From positions 28,352,861 to 28,416,860 of the forward strand of contig CM055109.1 in assembly GCA_029204225.1 (NCBI GenBank): a stretch of 64,000 nt of DNA. Reading direction: 5' to 3'. Origin of the DNA: Diphasiastrum complanatum. Lineage: Eukaryota; Streptophyta; Lycopodiopsida; Lycopodiales; Lycopodiaceae. The notes beneath the pieces were generated by a model. It did no database searches and was not told the origin of the DNA. It saw only the letters and a list, made by a program, of their open reading frames with translations. Every line of letters starts with the position of its first letter. The first letter of the stretch is position 1. This document shows, in pieces, positions 35,837-48,955 of this stretch. The position numbers and the translations under genes were made by a program.

Positions 35837-36170
35837 GGCTCTGATACCATGTTGAAAGTATAGCACAAAGGACCATGAATGAACCTACATAAGGCTCCAA
35901 AAATTTTATCTCCTCACTATGGACCGATGGATTGTATGTACAAAAGCTCTTCCCCACCTCAAGTTAGGTGAAAATCCAGCATGTAATAAGGAATATGATT
36001 GACCATTTTTGCACTAATTTTTCAATCTTACCTAACCCTAGAGTTTTGCCAAGTTGGTGGCTAAGTTGGTTATCCACCTCCATGACTTGAGGAATTTGGT
36101 CCTATAATTTAGGAATTATGACCAAACAAACCTAAATAATCCTATGATATCTAACCTATCTAAGTTGAGT
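35837..36170 (-). mobile_element. Copia-2b PBS and 5' LTR fragment
   Basis: PBS TGGTATCAGAGCC (minus) at 35849-35837. The LTR starts tgttgaaagtatagc on the plus strand at 35850 and is recognisable to about 36170, where similarity to its own 3' LTR stops. 36171-36318 is unassigned and contains a 9-bp stem (gtttcttca/tgaagaaac). Confidence 0.75.
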
Positions 36171-36318
36171 TGGATCCCAAATTCATGAAAGGTGAAGTTT
36201 CTTCACTTTGAAGAAACAGTTCAAAAACTAGAAAAGTTCCTATTTTTGGGTCCCTTTGTCCTTTTTGACCCAAATGAAAGGCTATAACCTCCAAACGAAG
36301 GGCGCCCGGACTGTACTT

Positions 36319-36660
36319 TCAAGTACGGTACAATAAAACAGAGTGATTGCAGCGGAGAAAGTGTTCGAAGTGCGCCAAAAGTGATTTCACGATTTCATTG
36401 AGCACGTAGTTGGGAGTTATGAAACAAACAACTGTTCTTCTGAAGAATTCGTCAATAAAGGTAATGAAGTATTTTGCATCTAGCAATGAAGGAGTTTGCA
36501 TAGGTCGACATATATCTGTATGAACAACATCTAACAGATCTTTTGCTGATACTTATGGTTTGATCTAAAAGGAAACCTAGCCTGCTTTCCAAAAATGCAG
36601 CTATGACAAACAGGGAGATCGACCTTACCAGAAGGATAGTCGAGATCAACCCACAGGGAA
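36319..36660 (-). pseudogene. Copia-1d integrase N-terminal fragment
   Basis: Minus strand: DLDYPSGKVDLPVCHSCIFG (integrase zinc segment), a frame change, then the start of the catalytic core (MQTPSLLDAKYFITFIDEFF, then RRTVVCFI). The same blocks are found in Copia-1a at 3850-3600. Homology stops at about 36340. Only ~110 codons of an element. Confidence 0.8.
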
Positions 36661-37235
36661 TTGATAGTTTTTCTCCCCTTCTACAACATCACATCTATTT
36701 CTCTTTTCCACATGCTAATAAAGATTTCCAATGTGCCAATACACAAAAAATCTAGGATTCGGAAATCAAGATAGAGATTCGGTTCTGAATCTCTTGTTCA
36801 GAGAGGTACTCAGGACATAATACCTCAACCATACATGCATCTCAAGCTATATCTTACAACATCTACTATCAATGATGGTAGATTTTAGTATCACCAACCC
36901 TGCCTTGTTTTGACAAGGGCATGTCCGACTAAGTCACATTACTCTACAAAACAAACGAAATATTGCAATTGTCAAGGTACATTATCAATGTTGATGAATG
37001 TAAGTTTTGTTCGACAAGTGCTATACGATTCTCACTCTCTGTACAGTTTGTTTATTTCCTTGTTGCTCTTCATTTTTAGTGTGTGATTGATTTTTGCATG
37101 AGAAATACCTACTGCACGAGAGTCTTCCATAGAGCATCTCGAGAACACATTTTCATTCATCTATCCATCTTCAGATCCCCTTGTACATCAGTTTAGGATT
37201 TTTGAGAAATATGATAAATCCATGTCAAGTTAGAA
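36661..37235. other. Gap
   Basis: No gene or repeat recognised. Confidence 0.45.
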
Positions 37236-38560
37236 TTGATTCTTGTATCTCATTGCCATATTAATCTTCGAGTGAACTTCAGCAAGATCGAAACAAATTT
37301 AGTTAAAATTTGTTCAATCTTTAGTCCAATCACATGTTCAACATGTTTTCAACTACGTGTTCCACACGCCGATCAAATCTTGACCATGAACAGTTACCAA
37401 CAACAACATCCCCACCAACAGATTTTTTTGGGGGGAGAGAGTGGATCTGCTTGGATCTACTGGAGCAGTTACGCTGCCAGCAACAACATCAGCAAGATCG
37501 ACAACCAAGGTCACAAGTTAAATATGAAAAGGACAAGGCTAAGAGGACAGATGGGCAATCCAAAGCGACTCAATTAAAAAAGGTATTCCAATCACGACGA
37601 AGATCCTTCAAAAAAGAGAAACACAAACATTGGGAAAATCAGTCTCCTTCTTCAACCGGCCTCTTGCCATACTTCTGCACCCATTCTCATGTCTATCGTC
37701 CACACCATCTATCGATATCACCACCTCCACCCTACCTTCCATCTGTCTGTTTATGATCAGTTCACTATTCTTCTAAGAAATCCCCAGTTTTTTATAGTCT
37801 TACTGAAGCAACTGATAGATCATTGCAAGTGTCTTGCGGAGACTAACTGCCACCTATAATGGATGATCAACCAAACGAAGATCTAAGAAGCAGACGAAGC
37901 AGTTAGAAGACATAAGAAACTAAGCAAAGAAGTTGAGGAGGAAAGGACAAAACTTAAGCAACAGTTTAGTCAGATCGATCTTGATCAAAAGAAACTCTTT
38001 GGAGCTTGATGCCCCTCCTATGAAGCCCAAAGAGATCCAAAAGTAACGGATCAAAAGAAAGAGCTGCAAAAAAAAGAAAGATGAAGACAACCATGAACCT
38101 GCAAAATAAAGTGAGCTCCTCACCCAGCAAGTGGTGGTCAAAGCTCGACATTGCAAGGGTCCAAGGCTGCAACTGTAGAACTATCAGCTCCTTCACCTTG
38201 CCACCAAGCCTTCCTCATGTTTCCTTGTCGTCACCAGCCATTCGTCCAATCTGTTTCTACCACTTATGTGTGAATGAGTCCATTCTCTTGAAGACTGATA
38301 ACCAAGATTTGTGCTACCTATCAGGAAAGAGCATCGACAAGACTGGAACTTCAACTGAGAAAAGAATTGCGGAAATGCCCAAAAGCAATATGGAGAATAC
38401 AGACCTCCCAGAAGCTCGAATCTGCCCAGAAACTAGAAGTGAAATCATCCATGCAGATGCAACGAAAGAAAGAGACACGAGGAAAGCACTCGAGCATGCA
38501 AATTGTGAAGCTGTTGGGAGCTTTCCAAATTTTGAGAATGTCAACCACCTATAGCAATAA
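37236..38560 (+). pseudogene. Possible decayed retroelement gag
   Basis: A series of short plus-strand frames rich in Lys, Glu, Gln and Arg (KYEKDKAKRTDGQSK, then an interrupted helical stretch around 37900-38080, then CYLSGKSIDKTG near 38320). The order (Gln/Pro-rich, basic coiled, Cys-containing, GKxIxKTG) is reminiscent of a Gypsy gag, but no zinc knuckle is intact and I cannot confirm the family. Many stops. It may be any decayed gene. Confidence 0.25.
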
Positions 38561-38859
38561 GACATTCTGATCAAATTGCGACAATTTGTAAAAAACAGTT
38601 TTTGTGATAAAGACTAGCGACAATAAGCACTTGGTTTTATGTAAGCAAACGAGAATCTATGCTTTTCCAAGTACCGTTCGAAGATGCCAATGCAAAGTAG
38701 AGCGACATCATTCAATATGAGTTGCAGTGGGTCCTGCAACACTCTGTCACAGTTGGTAGATCTTAGTACTGTCTTCCAAGGACTTCATAACTGACAGGAT
38801 CATCGTTGGCCATCGTTTTGCTCTCATCGAATTTGACATCTCTAATTGTCTTCACTGTG

Positions 38860-40125
38860 TTTGTCTCTGGCATATAGACCTTGGGTGATGTAGAGAAGTC
38901 TTCAGTTTCTGTCTATGTGGAAATTCATCTCAAGACAGTGTTGCGCCTCTCCAAGATTTGTCATCTCGAATTCTTGGGATAGCATCCTCTTGGTATCTTT
39001 TGTCAATCCAATATTGTTGTTGAATAGCAATGTATCATCCACATAGAGTGTGATGATGACAAAACTTTGAAATATACATTACAATCTATAGAGCTAGGTT
39101 CGAATCCATGATCGATTAAGAATGTGTTGATTCGATGGAACCGTGCTCTGGATGATTGCTTCAGACCGTACAAAGCTTTATGGAGTTTGCATACTTGATC
39201 TTCTTGACCGTTGAGGATGTAGTCTTTTGGCTGGATCATATAGATATCATCCTCGATAACTCCATTGAGGAATGATGTTTGTACATCCATCTGGTGTACC
39301 TCAAGATTCACTGCAACAGCATATGAAGTAGCAGTCGAATAGAGGTGTGCTTGATGACTAGGTTGAAAGTTTCGAAGTAGTCGGTATTGGGGATCTGTGA
39401 GAATCCCCTTGCCACAGTCGAGCTTTCCTTCTATTGATATTGCCATCTGCATTATATTTGATCTTGAAGATCCATTTGCAGTCTACTACTTTTTTGTCTG
39501 CTAGTAGCTTGGTGACAGTCCATGTGTTGTTCCTCAGCAATGAGTTGTACTCCTTGTCCATTGCTTCTTTCCAAAGATCCGAATCTGCTTGTGACATAGC
39601 TTCCTCAACTGTGGTTGGCTCCGGAATAGAATAGTGAGCAAACTCATCAATGTATTGAACAAGCTAAGTTCGAATTTGAGTTGATCTTCTAGTTGAAGTT
39701 TCTGACTGCGAAACTCGACTATATGTCGACTGATTCGGCTGCTCCTGAGTTGCAACTTCTTCTATTTCTTTTCTGTCTAACTGTACAGGGTGACTACTAG
39801 AAGGAATAGAAATTGTCTTCTGAAAAGAATCAGTTGTCGGGGCAAAAATTGTAGACTGTATTTGGTCCTTGCCCTTCAGATCAATAAACTGGTCTTCTAT
39901 AAAAGTCACATCCTTGTTATTAAAAACTTTATAGGTTTCTACATTATTGTACAGTCTATACATTCCATCAGAAGCACAATAGCCAACAAAATTAGTTTTG
40001 AACGAATGCTCAACTTGTTTCTTTTTGTTGTCCTTTGGGACATGAGCATAGGCAATGCATCCGAATACTCTCAAGTGCTTCATTGAAGGTTTGGATCGTG
40101 TCCAGACTTCATGAGGAGTTTTGTT
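38860..40125 (-). pseudogene. Copia-1e integrase end, linker and reverse transcriptase
   Basis: From 40125 down: integrase C-terminal region (VWTRSKPSMKHLRVFGCIAY), linker (DVTFIEDQFIDLKGKDQ) and RT start (DLWKEAMDKEYNSLLRN, CKWIFKIKYNADGNINRRKA). A frame change near 39400 leads into the palm with LEVHQMDVQTSFLNGVIEDD and ALYGLKQSSRARFHRINTFL. A second frame change near 39060 precedes the catalytic YVDDTLLF. Recognisable RT continues (MTNLGEAQHCLEMNF) to about 38890 with stops. It supplies the RT region that Copia-1a lacks. The upper end meets a plus-strand Copia piece at ~40125. Confidence 0.9.
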
Positions 40126-40340
40126 GTCATATCAAGGAAGGACAAAAATGGAGGAGACATGCAAGCATTGGTTGATTACTCACATTTATTATTTGGTTGG
40201 TGAAGCATCCAATGTGGACACTATTATCTATATCAATTATGGAAGTAACTACAGAACCATAGAAAGTAGGTCTATACTTAGGATGAAGATCATTCTTAAG
40301 ATGGATCAAATTTATGGGGTAAAACTAGTTGAAGAGGGAG
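40126..40340 (+). other. Plus-strand sequence leading to a Copia 3' LTR
   Basis: Ends in a polypurine tract (gaagagggag, 40331-40340). It should be the 3' end of an element but RNase H motifs are not readable. Confidence 0.4.
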
Positions 40341-40784
40341 TGTGAAAAATGTCAACTAGTTTAGTTGGTTGAAATTGGCAATTTGGAGGCCAAAGTGAAA
40401 TTTCAACTTAGAGATACATTCTTAATGTCAAGAAGGCCTAAAAATAGTGTACTTACTATTTTTAACAAGTATATAAGTGAATAAGGTCGGATTTAGAGCT
40501 ACTACTATTGGTTAGTTGAGATACATTGAATCTAGTCACTTATTTCTAGGTTTTTGATGAAGTATCTAGAAGTTTTTAAATTAGATCAAGTTTGGGGCAA
40601 GTTTCCAAACGACATTTTGGAAGCTATAAATAGCTGTACCTGGGGGAAAAATAGTCATCAAAGTTTTTTTCTTTGTGGAAAATTCATCTCTTGTGTTTCT
40701 ATGTCCATCTCATGTGATTCTCTCTTGATATCTTGAGTTTCTACGTGTAGAATGTTGATTTTATAGTTGATCTAGCTTACACAC
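40341..40784 (+). mobile_element. Copia-5 3' LTR, about 444 bp
   Basis: Begins TGTGAAAAATGTCAACTAG right after a polypurine tract. It has a TATAAATA box at 40625-40632 and a plausible end at cttacacaca (40784). Its first 150 bp are an inverted match to 9442-9290. The 3' boundary is inferred from TG...CA only. Confidence 0.65.
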
Positions 40785-43700
40785 ATGTGAAGTATAGTAT
40801 TGTACTGATGATGTACGGACAAGTACAATACTAAGTCATAATTAAGTGTTTATGATAAGATCTTTGTGCATTTTTAAGTTCTAGCATGCATAAAGTAGTG
40901 ATTTCTATCTTCTAGCTATTTCTACCTAGGTCCAAATTCTATTTGATAGCTCACTAAAGCAACCTCTCGTGCATGTAGGTTGTACTAGACCTATTCAAGA
41001 TCCTCAAACACACATTATTTAACATTGTACATCAAAGAACACATCAAACCCAACTTCACTATTTCTTAGTTGGCCTTGAGTAGTCATTAAACCAAAATCT
41101 TGTCATGGTTGACTCGGCCAAGGAACGAGTTGTGCTAGAATTCCTTGGCTGAGTCAACCATGACAAGATTTTGGTTTAAGACAACTACTCATGGCCAACT
41201 AAGAAATACATTGTGGAGGCTCCACCCATTGTCTACTTCAAAGAGCCAATAAAAGGGAGAACTAAAAGTGGAATCAAGCTTGGACAATGGGAAAAAAAAT
41301 TGTGGTTTAAAAAAAGAGACATCAAGTGCAACAAAATCTAGACAAAATGATAAATTTTGGACTCATAGAGCCAACAAGAATCTCAAAAAAAGTTGATCTA
41401 GAGAGTCAATCGGCACAAACAACAAGTTGTCTGTGGCAACCACAAAACATGAGCTTCGAAGAGTTCCATGAATAGCAAAAGAAATAATGGTAGATGTTTT
41501 AGACATTTGTCATTTGTTAACAAAGTATCAAGATTTACGTAAGCAATACAAAATGGATGCTTTTTTTGAAAAAGTGGATATAAAATTTTCATTTCAAATG
41601 CACAAGATGAGCCTCTGACCTAATATTGTAAGCCAACTTTTGTTAATAAGGAGACTAGTAAATTGATGATTGTTTCAAGTAGCTTAAGGAATAAGAAAAA
41701 TAAGAAGATTTTACTTTGACTATTTTGACTTTTGATGAGAAAATCTGATCTTTAGAAGGATGGGTGAATGTTGTAAAGCTGACAATAGTGCTACTAGCAT
41801 CACCAACATTGCTCCCAATACCATTGGCTCTAGCATCAGCCCACTAGTGCCAAGTTCCTATGACTTTTGACTGGTTTAGCAAGCTCTAAATAGCTCTGTT
41901 TAGCATTCCACCACATAGGCATGGTAAATGAAGCTCAAGATCCAATTAAAATTAGAGAGAGAAAAGCATGTATTAGGGTTCTAGGCAATGTACTTGTTGT
42001 CAATGGACTTCATCGTAGCAAAACTGTAAGGGGATGTCATTGCAACTCAAGATGACTCTAGCTTATCTCAACTCCCCTTGTTGGAAAGTTGACTTAGCAT
42101 TGGTCATGGCATGCCAACGGCCATGGAGACCAAAGTCGATTGTACACTTGAAATGTACCTCTCAAACATATGAATGATGTGAGATTTTCTCAAACTGATT
42201 CTGATTACCTTCTAAATTTTAGTGTTTATTGAAAATGCCAATTGAAAGGATCCTTCCTACTTTACCCCTAGCATAGGAGTGAGGGTTATCTCTATTAACG
42301 CCAGCAATGTGTTGTCAGGACCATTTGGTCATCGCCATCAATATGTTGTTGTGACGACTTGATCTAAAATTGGTTATGATTATATTTGTCATGGCTTATG
42401 GCTCTTAGTGTACCTTGCATAAAAGTAAACTACATCGAACTCTAGGAATGGGCTCTAATAGGTCGGTGAACTTGATGGATTACTTGAATAGAAATTGGCT
42501 GTCTATGGACGTCCATTATATCATGGTACCACAAAGCTCATAATGGAGCTATGAATTGGTTAAATCTTTAGAGGCCATCTTGGGTTTTAATGTATGTTAA
42601 TATGTTATGTCAAATCGGTTAGAAAGGCAAGGGCTGAAATCGAGAGCTAAATCATTGTTCCCAACTTCTTTGGAGGTGTCTCCAACTCATGTTGAAATGT
42701 GTTTTGGATAACGTAGTTTGTAATGACTTCCATGCATGAATTTCATAATGGTTATTCTCATTGGCACCCCACATATGATATGAAAATGTAGTAAATTCAC
42801 CTAAATTACTTATGATTCATACGAAATGTGATTCATGGTACTACCATCGAGACCTTTTCAAAATATTAAGATGGTTTCCGTTTTTTGTCAATCACCCCAC
42901 AATATTATTTATCAATACTAGTGAAAATATATGAAACTTTGACTTCTGCAATGCAAAACACATTATAAAATACTAGTAACACATATTTCATACCCAAAAA
43001 AAAAAGAGTACTCGAGAGAATACATTTTCATGTCGTTATATACCATTATTAATATGTAATTTGTACACATAGAGGACAAAAAGTCTAATAAGGACTCTAA
43101 ATTTATCATTAAAACTAGCTTGGCATAGCAAGCTGATGTTCTTAGACTTTGACGAGAACTTTAATCCTCTTTTGAAATCATAGGATTTTGAATATGTCAA
43201 TCTCTCATATACAATGAATGTACTATGGAAGAAGCCGGGCACATGCCATTCTGCCTAGTAAGGATCTCCAAAACTTTTTGGGCGAGCCCCGAAGGGGCCG
43301 AGCCTAAGAAATTTTGGAAAGCCGAAACGGGCATATTGGCCTGCCTTCCATTGCGTAGTGGATATTTTGACTTTTTCCACATGTTCTTTATGAAGCATAA
43401 TCAACTCTTTGACTTTTTATTTATCAGTCAGAAACTGCCACATGGCAGGTTGACACCTGACGCTGACGCGCAGGTCGAAAAGCGATTTCAAATATAAATC
43501 ATGCAACTCTTTTGACTTCTATTTGGATATTAAAATTTATGGAGAGTAATATTTTTTATATGGATAGTATAGAAGAGGATTGATCCTAAGCTCCATCCTT
43601 GTACTTGTGAGGCTTGAAAGTGGAGGTGGAGGCATTGCTTTGACTTTGGTTCCAATTTCACATTAGTGTGTTCTATGTAGTCTATTGTGGAGAGTAGGAT

Positions 43701-43825
43701 ACCATCAATGATTCATAAAAACAATTTTGGGATATTTCTTGAGGTCCTATGCACATCACCCCTACAAATGCTACATTCACAGGCCTCGAAATGAATCACG
43801 CACATGCATTTATGCATGTGCACAT
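40785..43825. other. Gap containing the 41.1 kb hairpin
   Basis: Apart from the hairpin below, no gene is supported. 43235-43500 is GC-richer with short inverted motifs (tccaaaa...ttttgga; gcgagccccgaaggggccgagc) that could be a small element, but no TIR/TSD pair is clear. Confidence 0.45.
41060..41208. repeat. Long near-perfect inverted repeat (hairpin, ~66-bp arms, 17-nt loop)
   Basis: Left arm 41060-41124 and right arm 41142-41208 are reverse complements. A 27-nt perfect block lies around 41088-41114, then a single G/T wobble position, then 9 more matched bases to the loop. The outer part (tatttcttagttggcc) is also perfect. An internal region near 41076-41087 has a mismatch and a 2-nt bulge. 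In RNA it would fold as one stem of roughly 65 bp. It could be an MIRNA-type or siRNA-producing precursor, or an unusual foldback insertion. No known plant miRNA sequence was recognised. Confidence 0.85.
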
Positions 43826-44298
43826 GGGCCTGTACCGCCCCCCGCACCTTGTAGCTCTGCGGCTTGGTTGTCGGCGTCAATTCGGATGGCCAAAGAAAAA
43901 AAAATTGGCGCCCTCATTTTTTCCAAGTATTGGCGTCTCGGATAGCGCAATGCCACTTGTCTCGGGCAGCATGGCAGCACCTATCTCGGGCACCAACCTG
44001 TCCCGGGCAGTGGCGCCCACTGTTGCTATCAAGCACCGACGAATGCGCCCTCTCCCGGGCACCAACACATGCATGGTAATGGGGGAGTTTGCAGTTATAT
44101 GGCTGACTGACAAACTCTTCTCTGTGCTTATGGGATTATGAGAGAGCTGCCATGTGGCACTCCCAGAGCCAACAAGGAACCGATGTCTGGTGTCGGGACC
44201 TAGGAGCCAATTCTCAGGCGTCGGGACCCGAGTGTCGATGGCTAGGGTAGCCCGGGTAGTTGGGGAACTAGGAGGGTCGGCAGGGGGGGCGTACAACC
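43826..44298. mobile_element. Possible second MITE related to the one at 25.0 kb
   Basis: Ends read gggcctgtaccgcccccc (43826) and, reverse-complemented, gggttgtacgccccccctgc (44298), a short imperfect TIR. The interior shares, in order, acacatgc, gagttt, atat and cttatgggat with 25215-25292. GC-rich with repeated tcgggcac/tcccgggca motifs. No TSD could be fixed. Confidence 0.35.
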
Positions 44299-47200
44299 CG
44301 TACACCCCCCTTGTGTAGGTTTTAACCTGAGGCGATGCACGGCATCTTAATGTGTCAAAGTTTTTGAACTCTCCAAATACAAGACAATCATGCCTGGGCC
44401 ACATCAATATGCCTTTGAACTCTCAAAAGCACGAAAGGCAATCAAATGCAATGTATTGTAAAGCTATATGCCCCTTGCAACTCTTTTGGAAAGATTCTTA
44501 AAGACATCCATGCTTTTCACCTTATTACCATTTAGATGAAGAGCGCAAATGTTAGATGTCTTTCTTCCATTGCCATATAGGGAGCATAATATAAATTACA
44601 TGAACTAGAAACCATTTTGTCCAAGTTGACGATTTATGCACATGAGTATATCAAAAGGTCAATCTCAAAGTATCAGACCTTTGACAAAATGTTAGCTATC
44701 TACCTCTATATATATTGTTGCCACACTATCACATGTTATCATCATGATAGAATTATTGGATATGTTCTTTGCATGCTAATCCATGATTTCTACCACTAGC
44801 TTGCAACAAAATATGTGATTGGATGTGCAATAATATGGGCACATCACACAAAAATCCACTATGAGAATAAAGTTTCAGAGAGAATCTTTTGAGAAAGAAT
44901 GTTTCACAAATATTTAGAATGTGATTATGACAAATAATAGTCTCTAAGAACAATTTGCAAGAATTTTATATCATCATAGCAATTTGAGAATGGTTTTCCC
45001 TAGTGAGTGCAATGCTTTAGAAATATTTGAAAATCTTGAAAATTTATAAAACACTTATCACATTAGTAGAAAAAAAAATCTCTTTTTTAAATATCTTAAA
45101 TTAATAGAGCATTCATATTTCAATCACTCAATCTATATGACTTTAAAGTCTTTTAGAATCAATACAAACCTTGAGAGACTCTTGTCCCTTCAAATTAAGG
45201 GACTTCAACTTCATTTAGTAATCAAAATTGTTATTGGTCCATTACAATGGAGAGTATGAATAGAGTTGTTGACTATGGCCGACGAAAAGGTGCAATCTTA
45301 AATCCCAGCTATTGTGTAGTGACACTTAAGGCGCATAGCTAAACAAATGGCTTAGCCACATTGTATATATGATACATATAAAATAAAATTAACCTGGTAA
45401 AATTAAAGATTATGTTGGTGCATTTTATATTGCCCAAAGAGGCAAGAAAGAATGTAGCACAATGGCAAATTCTTTTTCCTCTAAAAGATTGACTTGTCAA
45501 AACCATGTGCTTTTGTCCATAACAGTGGGGGTATGGGTAGAATTGCTGAATGTAGTAGAAAGGGTGCAAGCTTAACCCAACCACTATATAATAACATCTA
45601 AGAAGCTTAGCTCTGTAGATGGCTTAGCAAAATTGTACAGGTTGTATAAAACCACCACTCATCAACTTCTTCTTTTTAAGCTATTATGCATACTAAAATT
45701 CTACAAGTAGCTTATTCAAAGAAAAAATTGTATGTACTAATTCAGTCCAGCCAAGGACACCACTCACACTTGAGTAAAATCTTAAACCCACATGTGGTAA
45801 GCAACATTATCATCTTGTACTTTGAGATGCTCAATTATGGGTCTAGTTTTTTTTTCAAGACAATCTATCATAATAAATTTTGACATTCTCCTTGCTACTA
45901 TGAAGATTTTTTCTTTACGCATTAACCCTCTTCTTGATTTCTATGAATGTGGCTACACCATGTAAGAATTGACTTCTTTTGATATCTAATTGATATGAAT
46001 AATTGCCAATACCCGTAAACCTACCCCACCAACATCTCATCAATGCATGCTCATACACATTGCAAAATCGATAGTTGGATGCATTTCCAAAACCTAACAT
46101 TTGACACCAATCAATCCCAAATATTTAGAACTAAGATTTTCATATACCATAGCGAAACTCAAAGATATGTGAACCACTTAACATTAATAATTATGCCATC
46201 AAAAACTTAAAATAAAAAAAGAGGTGGGGACAAAATAAGACTTATTTGATTTTACATTTGTCATTACTATTGTCAAAGCTCATATGTCAAGCACCCCCAA
46301 TTGCTTTTCTATGTACCATTGCATCTAATGTCTCAAATAGTTTAGGGTGGCTAGGTTTAAGGAGAACAAGCTTCATATGTGACATAAATAGGAAATCAAC
46401 TAAAATTCAAAATAAAAGATGATTATGTTAAAAGGGAAAAAAAAAACCTCAAACCTATGACCACAAGGCGGGAAAACGAAACATATACGGAAAACATTGA
46501 AGTACCTTTGCTACAAATACAACTTGCAATCTCAACAATATAATACAAAACTACTTATGAACGAGTTGACAATAACAAGATCTATGTAATGATGTGCTGA
46601 GATGGACTGCATCCAGTTGGAAGCAAGCTAATTAAGACTTTTGATTAGTTGTTACTGCTGATGAGCTTATTAGCTTAATACGTCCAAAAATCTCTCCAAA
46701 GAAGGGATGGCTTTGATGTTAGCTATAGAAAGACTCGAGTACTATTGCTTTTGAAGTTCAAATGCAAAATGATTTTTTGTTGCCAAAACTTCTTCCAAAA
46801 TAACTCTTTATGTTTCAGCAAACGTTCTACACACAAAACATCAATGTTACGTCTAGGATAATACTTGACGTAACAAAGGACACATGCAATCTTCAATCCT
46901 AGGATCTGCCAACAAAGTCTTACACCACCAAAATTATCATGCATATTGTGAAAAATTGCTAGGACATTCTTATTTACTTGCTTAACACCCAAAAATAGGT
47001 GGACCTCACTTGCACATACACATTAACCTTCATAAATTTGTACAAAGACCGGAGCACCAAGTTCCAACCACTTCTTCAAACAGAAGGGCAAACTTAGTCA
47101 TGATGAAGGCCAAGACTAAAAGCAAAGTCAATCCAATGAGATACCTACTTCCTCGTGTTAAATCACAAGACTATTATGTTTCAACATTTCAACTTGCTCA

Positions 47201-48444
47201 AAAACCTAAATAGCATGGTTGGTGGGCAAACTACTCTTCACATACACATTGTCTCAATTCTACCATATCCACTACTAAAACTATTCACAATAAACGTTTT
47301 CCAACACTGGAAGGAGGTCTCAATAGTGGAGGTGCATCCTCATCCCAAATCTTGATTTGTCAATCAATGGTATTTTCATGACACACTTGAAAAGTTGCAA
47401 AAAGTTATGTCAAATTAACATTTAGAAGTGATGGTATACGCTCATCAACCTGGCCTGGAAGGAGCGTCTTGTTCAAAACACAACATAGGGTCCTCTGATA
47501 AGTGGTCTATTGGTGAAGCCCTTTCTTTTCCTTGAGGAAAAGGTTCGACTCAAATGGTCTAAACAAAGGATGTACAACAAAAAAATAAAGGGACAATATA
47601 CAAGAATTTTATCTTCTACACTCATCTTTTGATTTGAGGATTCACCAAGTATATCAACATAATGTCCAGGATACTATACGTGGCAAAAGAAAGTCATGCC
47701 AAAAACATCTTCTGGAATCTACACGGTGTCAAACCATAGATTTCAACATGCATAGCATGGACCAAATGCTACAACATCCCTACTCATATCTGCAGTGCCC
47801 AAGAGTACAGTGTAGGTCACATCTACAGACATCAAAAGTTAGCGAGTAGTGTGCTCTTTTTATCTACAAAAAGATTGGTATTTTGGCTATTGAAACTATA
47901 AAGACCATTCACAATCAAAACCATTTCGAGCTATTGATTTTAAGAACTAGAAACTTCATTTGAACTGATGTTCTGTAACAGATGAAAATAAGGACAATTG
48001 AGTTTCAACAGAAATATTTGCTCAAAGCATTGATAACAACAATAGCAGAAATTGGAAGTAGGTATGGCAGTTAATCAGGAATGCCTTCTATAATATACAT
48101 CAATGTTCAGCTCAAAGCAAATGGAAAGTGCTAGAAGAAATATTCAAGCTTTAAAGACAAATATTTGAGGCACACCGAGATAGAACATGCCCATTATTTC
48201 ATACCAACAAATCAAACTTGAGCATTGTGAGATTGTGAACTAAATTTATCTTGTTTATATCATATTAATAAGCATATAAACACTCTGAACGTTCTTCAGT
48301 AAACACATATCTACAAAATGCATCTGAAGCAAGCAACCATTCTGTAGTAATTAAAAGGGCTCTCAGATGCTCAAACACACTTCCTAAGCTGGAGTCAACA
48401 AATCAGAAGAGTTGTGCACTCCAAACACATGAAGTCGACAATGG
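44299..48444. other. Largely featureless intergenic DNA
   Basis: AT-rich; numerous short frames without domains. Holds only the two related repeat units listed separately. The stretch immediately below 48445 is expected to carry the BET1-like 3' UTR. Confidence 0.5.
45235..45655 (+). repeat. Two related ~145-bp units, SINE-like
   Basis: Unit 1 (about 45235-45380) and unit 2 (about 45515-45655) share, in order, gagtatg/gggtatgg, tagaattg/tagagttg, aggtgcaa.ctta, acactta/acatcta, ttag, atggcttagc and attgta. They are separated by about 135 bp of unrelated sequence and not flanked by an obvious TSD. Confidence 0.5.
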
Positions 48445-48924
48445 CTACCTTGTCAAAAAATACAAGAGGAAAAAAATAACTACAAATGATGTGATAATGG
48501 TGATCATGTTCCGGCCTGATTTAGTCTCAAAAACCTGCATAATTATCTCAAACATAAAGTTTATCAGTCACCTGAATGACTCTTTAAATCCTGGTAAAAA
48601 CTTTAAAGCAACCAACAGCATCCAAGCTCAATTTTATGCAAAAACACAACAAAGAATAATGTATCTGGTAAATTTTGTTTGAAAACCTTGGTATGCATGT
48701 GAAGTAGAAGCCATACTCACTCTTTTGAATCTATCCATTGTTCCAGACATAACTCCTCGGGCAGAATCCATACCACTCCCCTGCAGGTGAGAATTACCAA
48801 TCTTCAATAAGAGGACATCCAGGAACTTAAAAAGGGGTTTCAATGAACGATCATGACCATGACGAACAAAATGCTAAGCATAAGCTAATATGGCTAGATG
48901 GAAACTAGCCATAATTTGACAGCT

Positions 48925-48955
<31 letters not shown>

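Noticed and set aside
45915-46100. Short minus-strand frame with Trp/Tyr-rich sequence resembling a transposon peptide
   Set aside because: No family could be named and the frame is only 61 codons.
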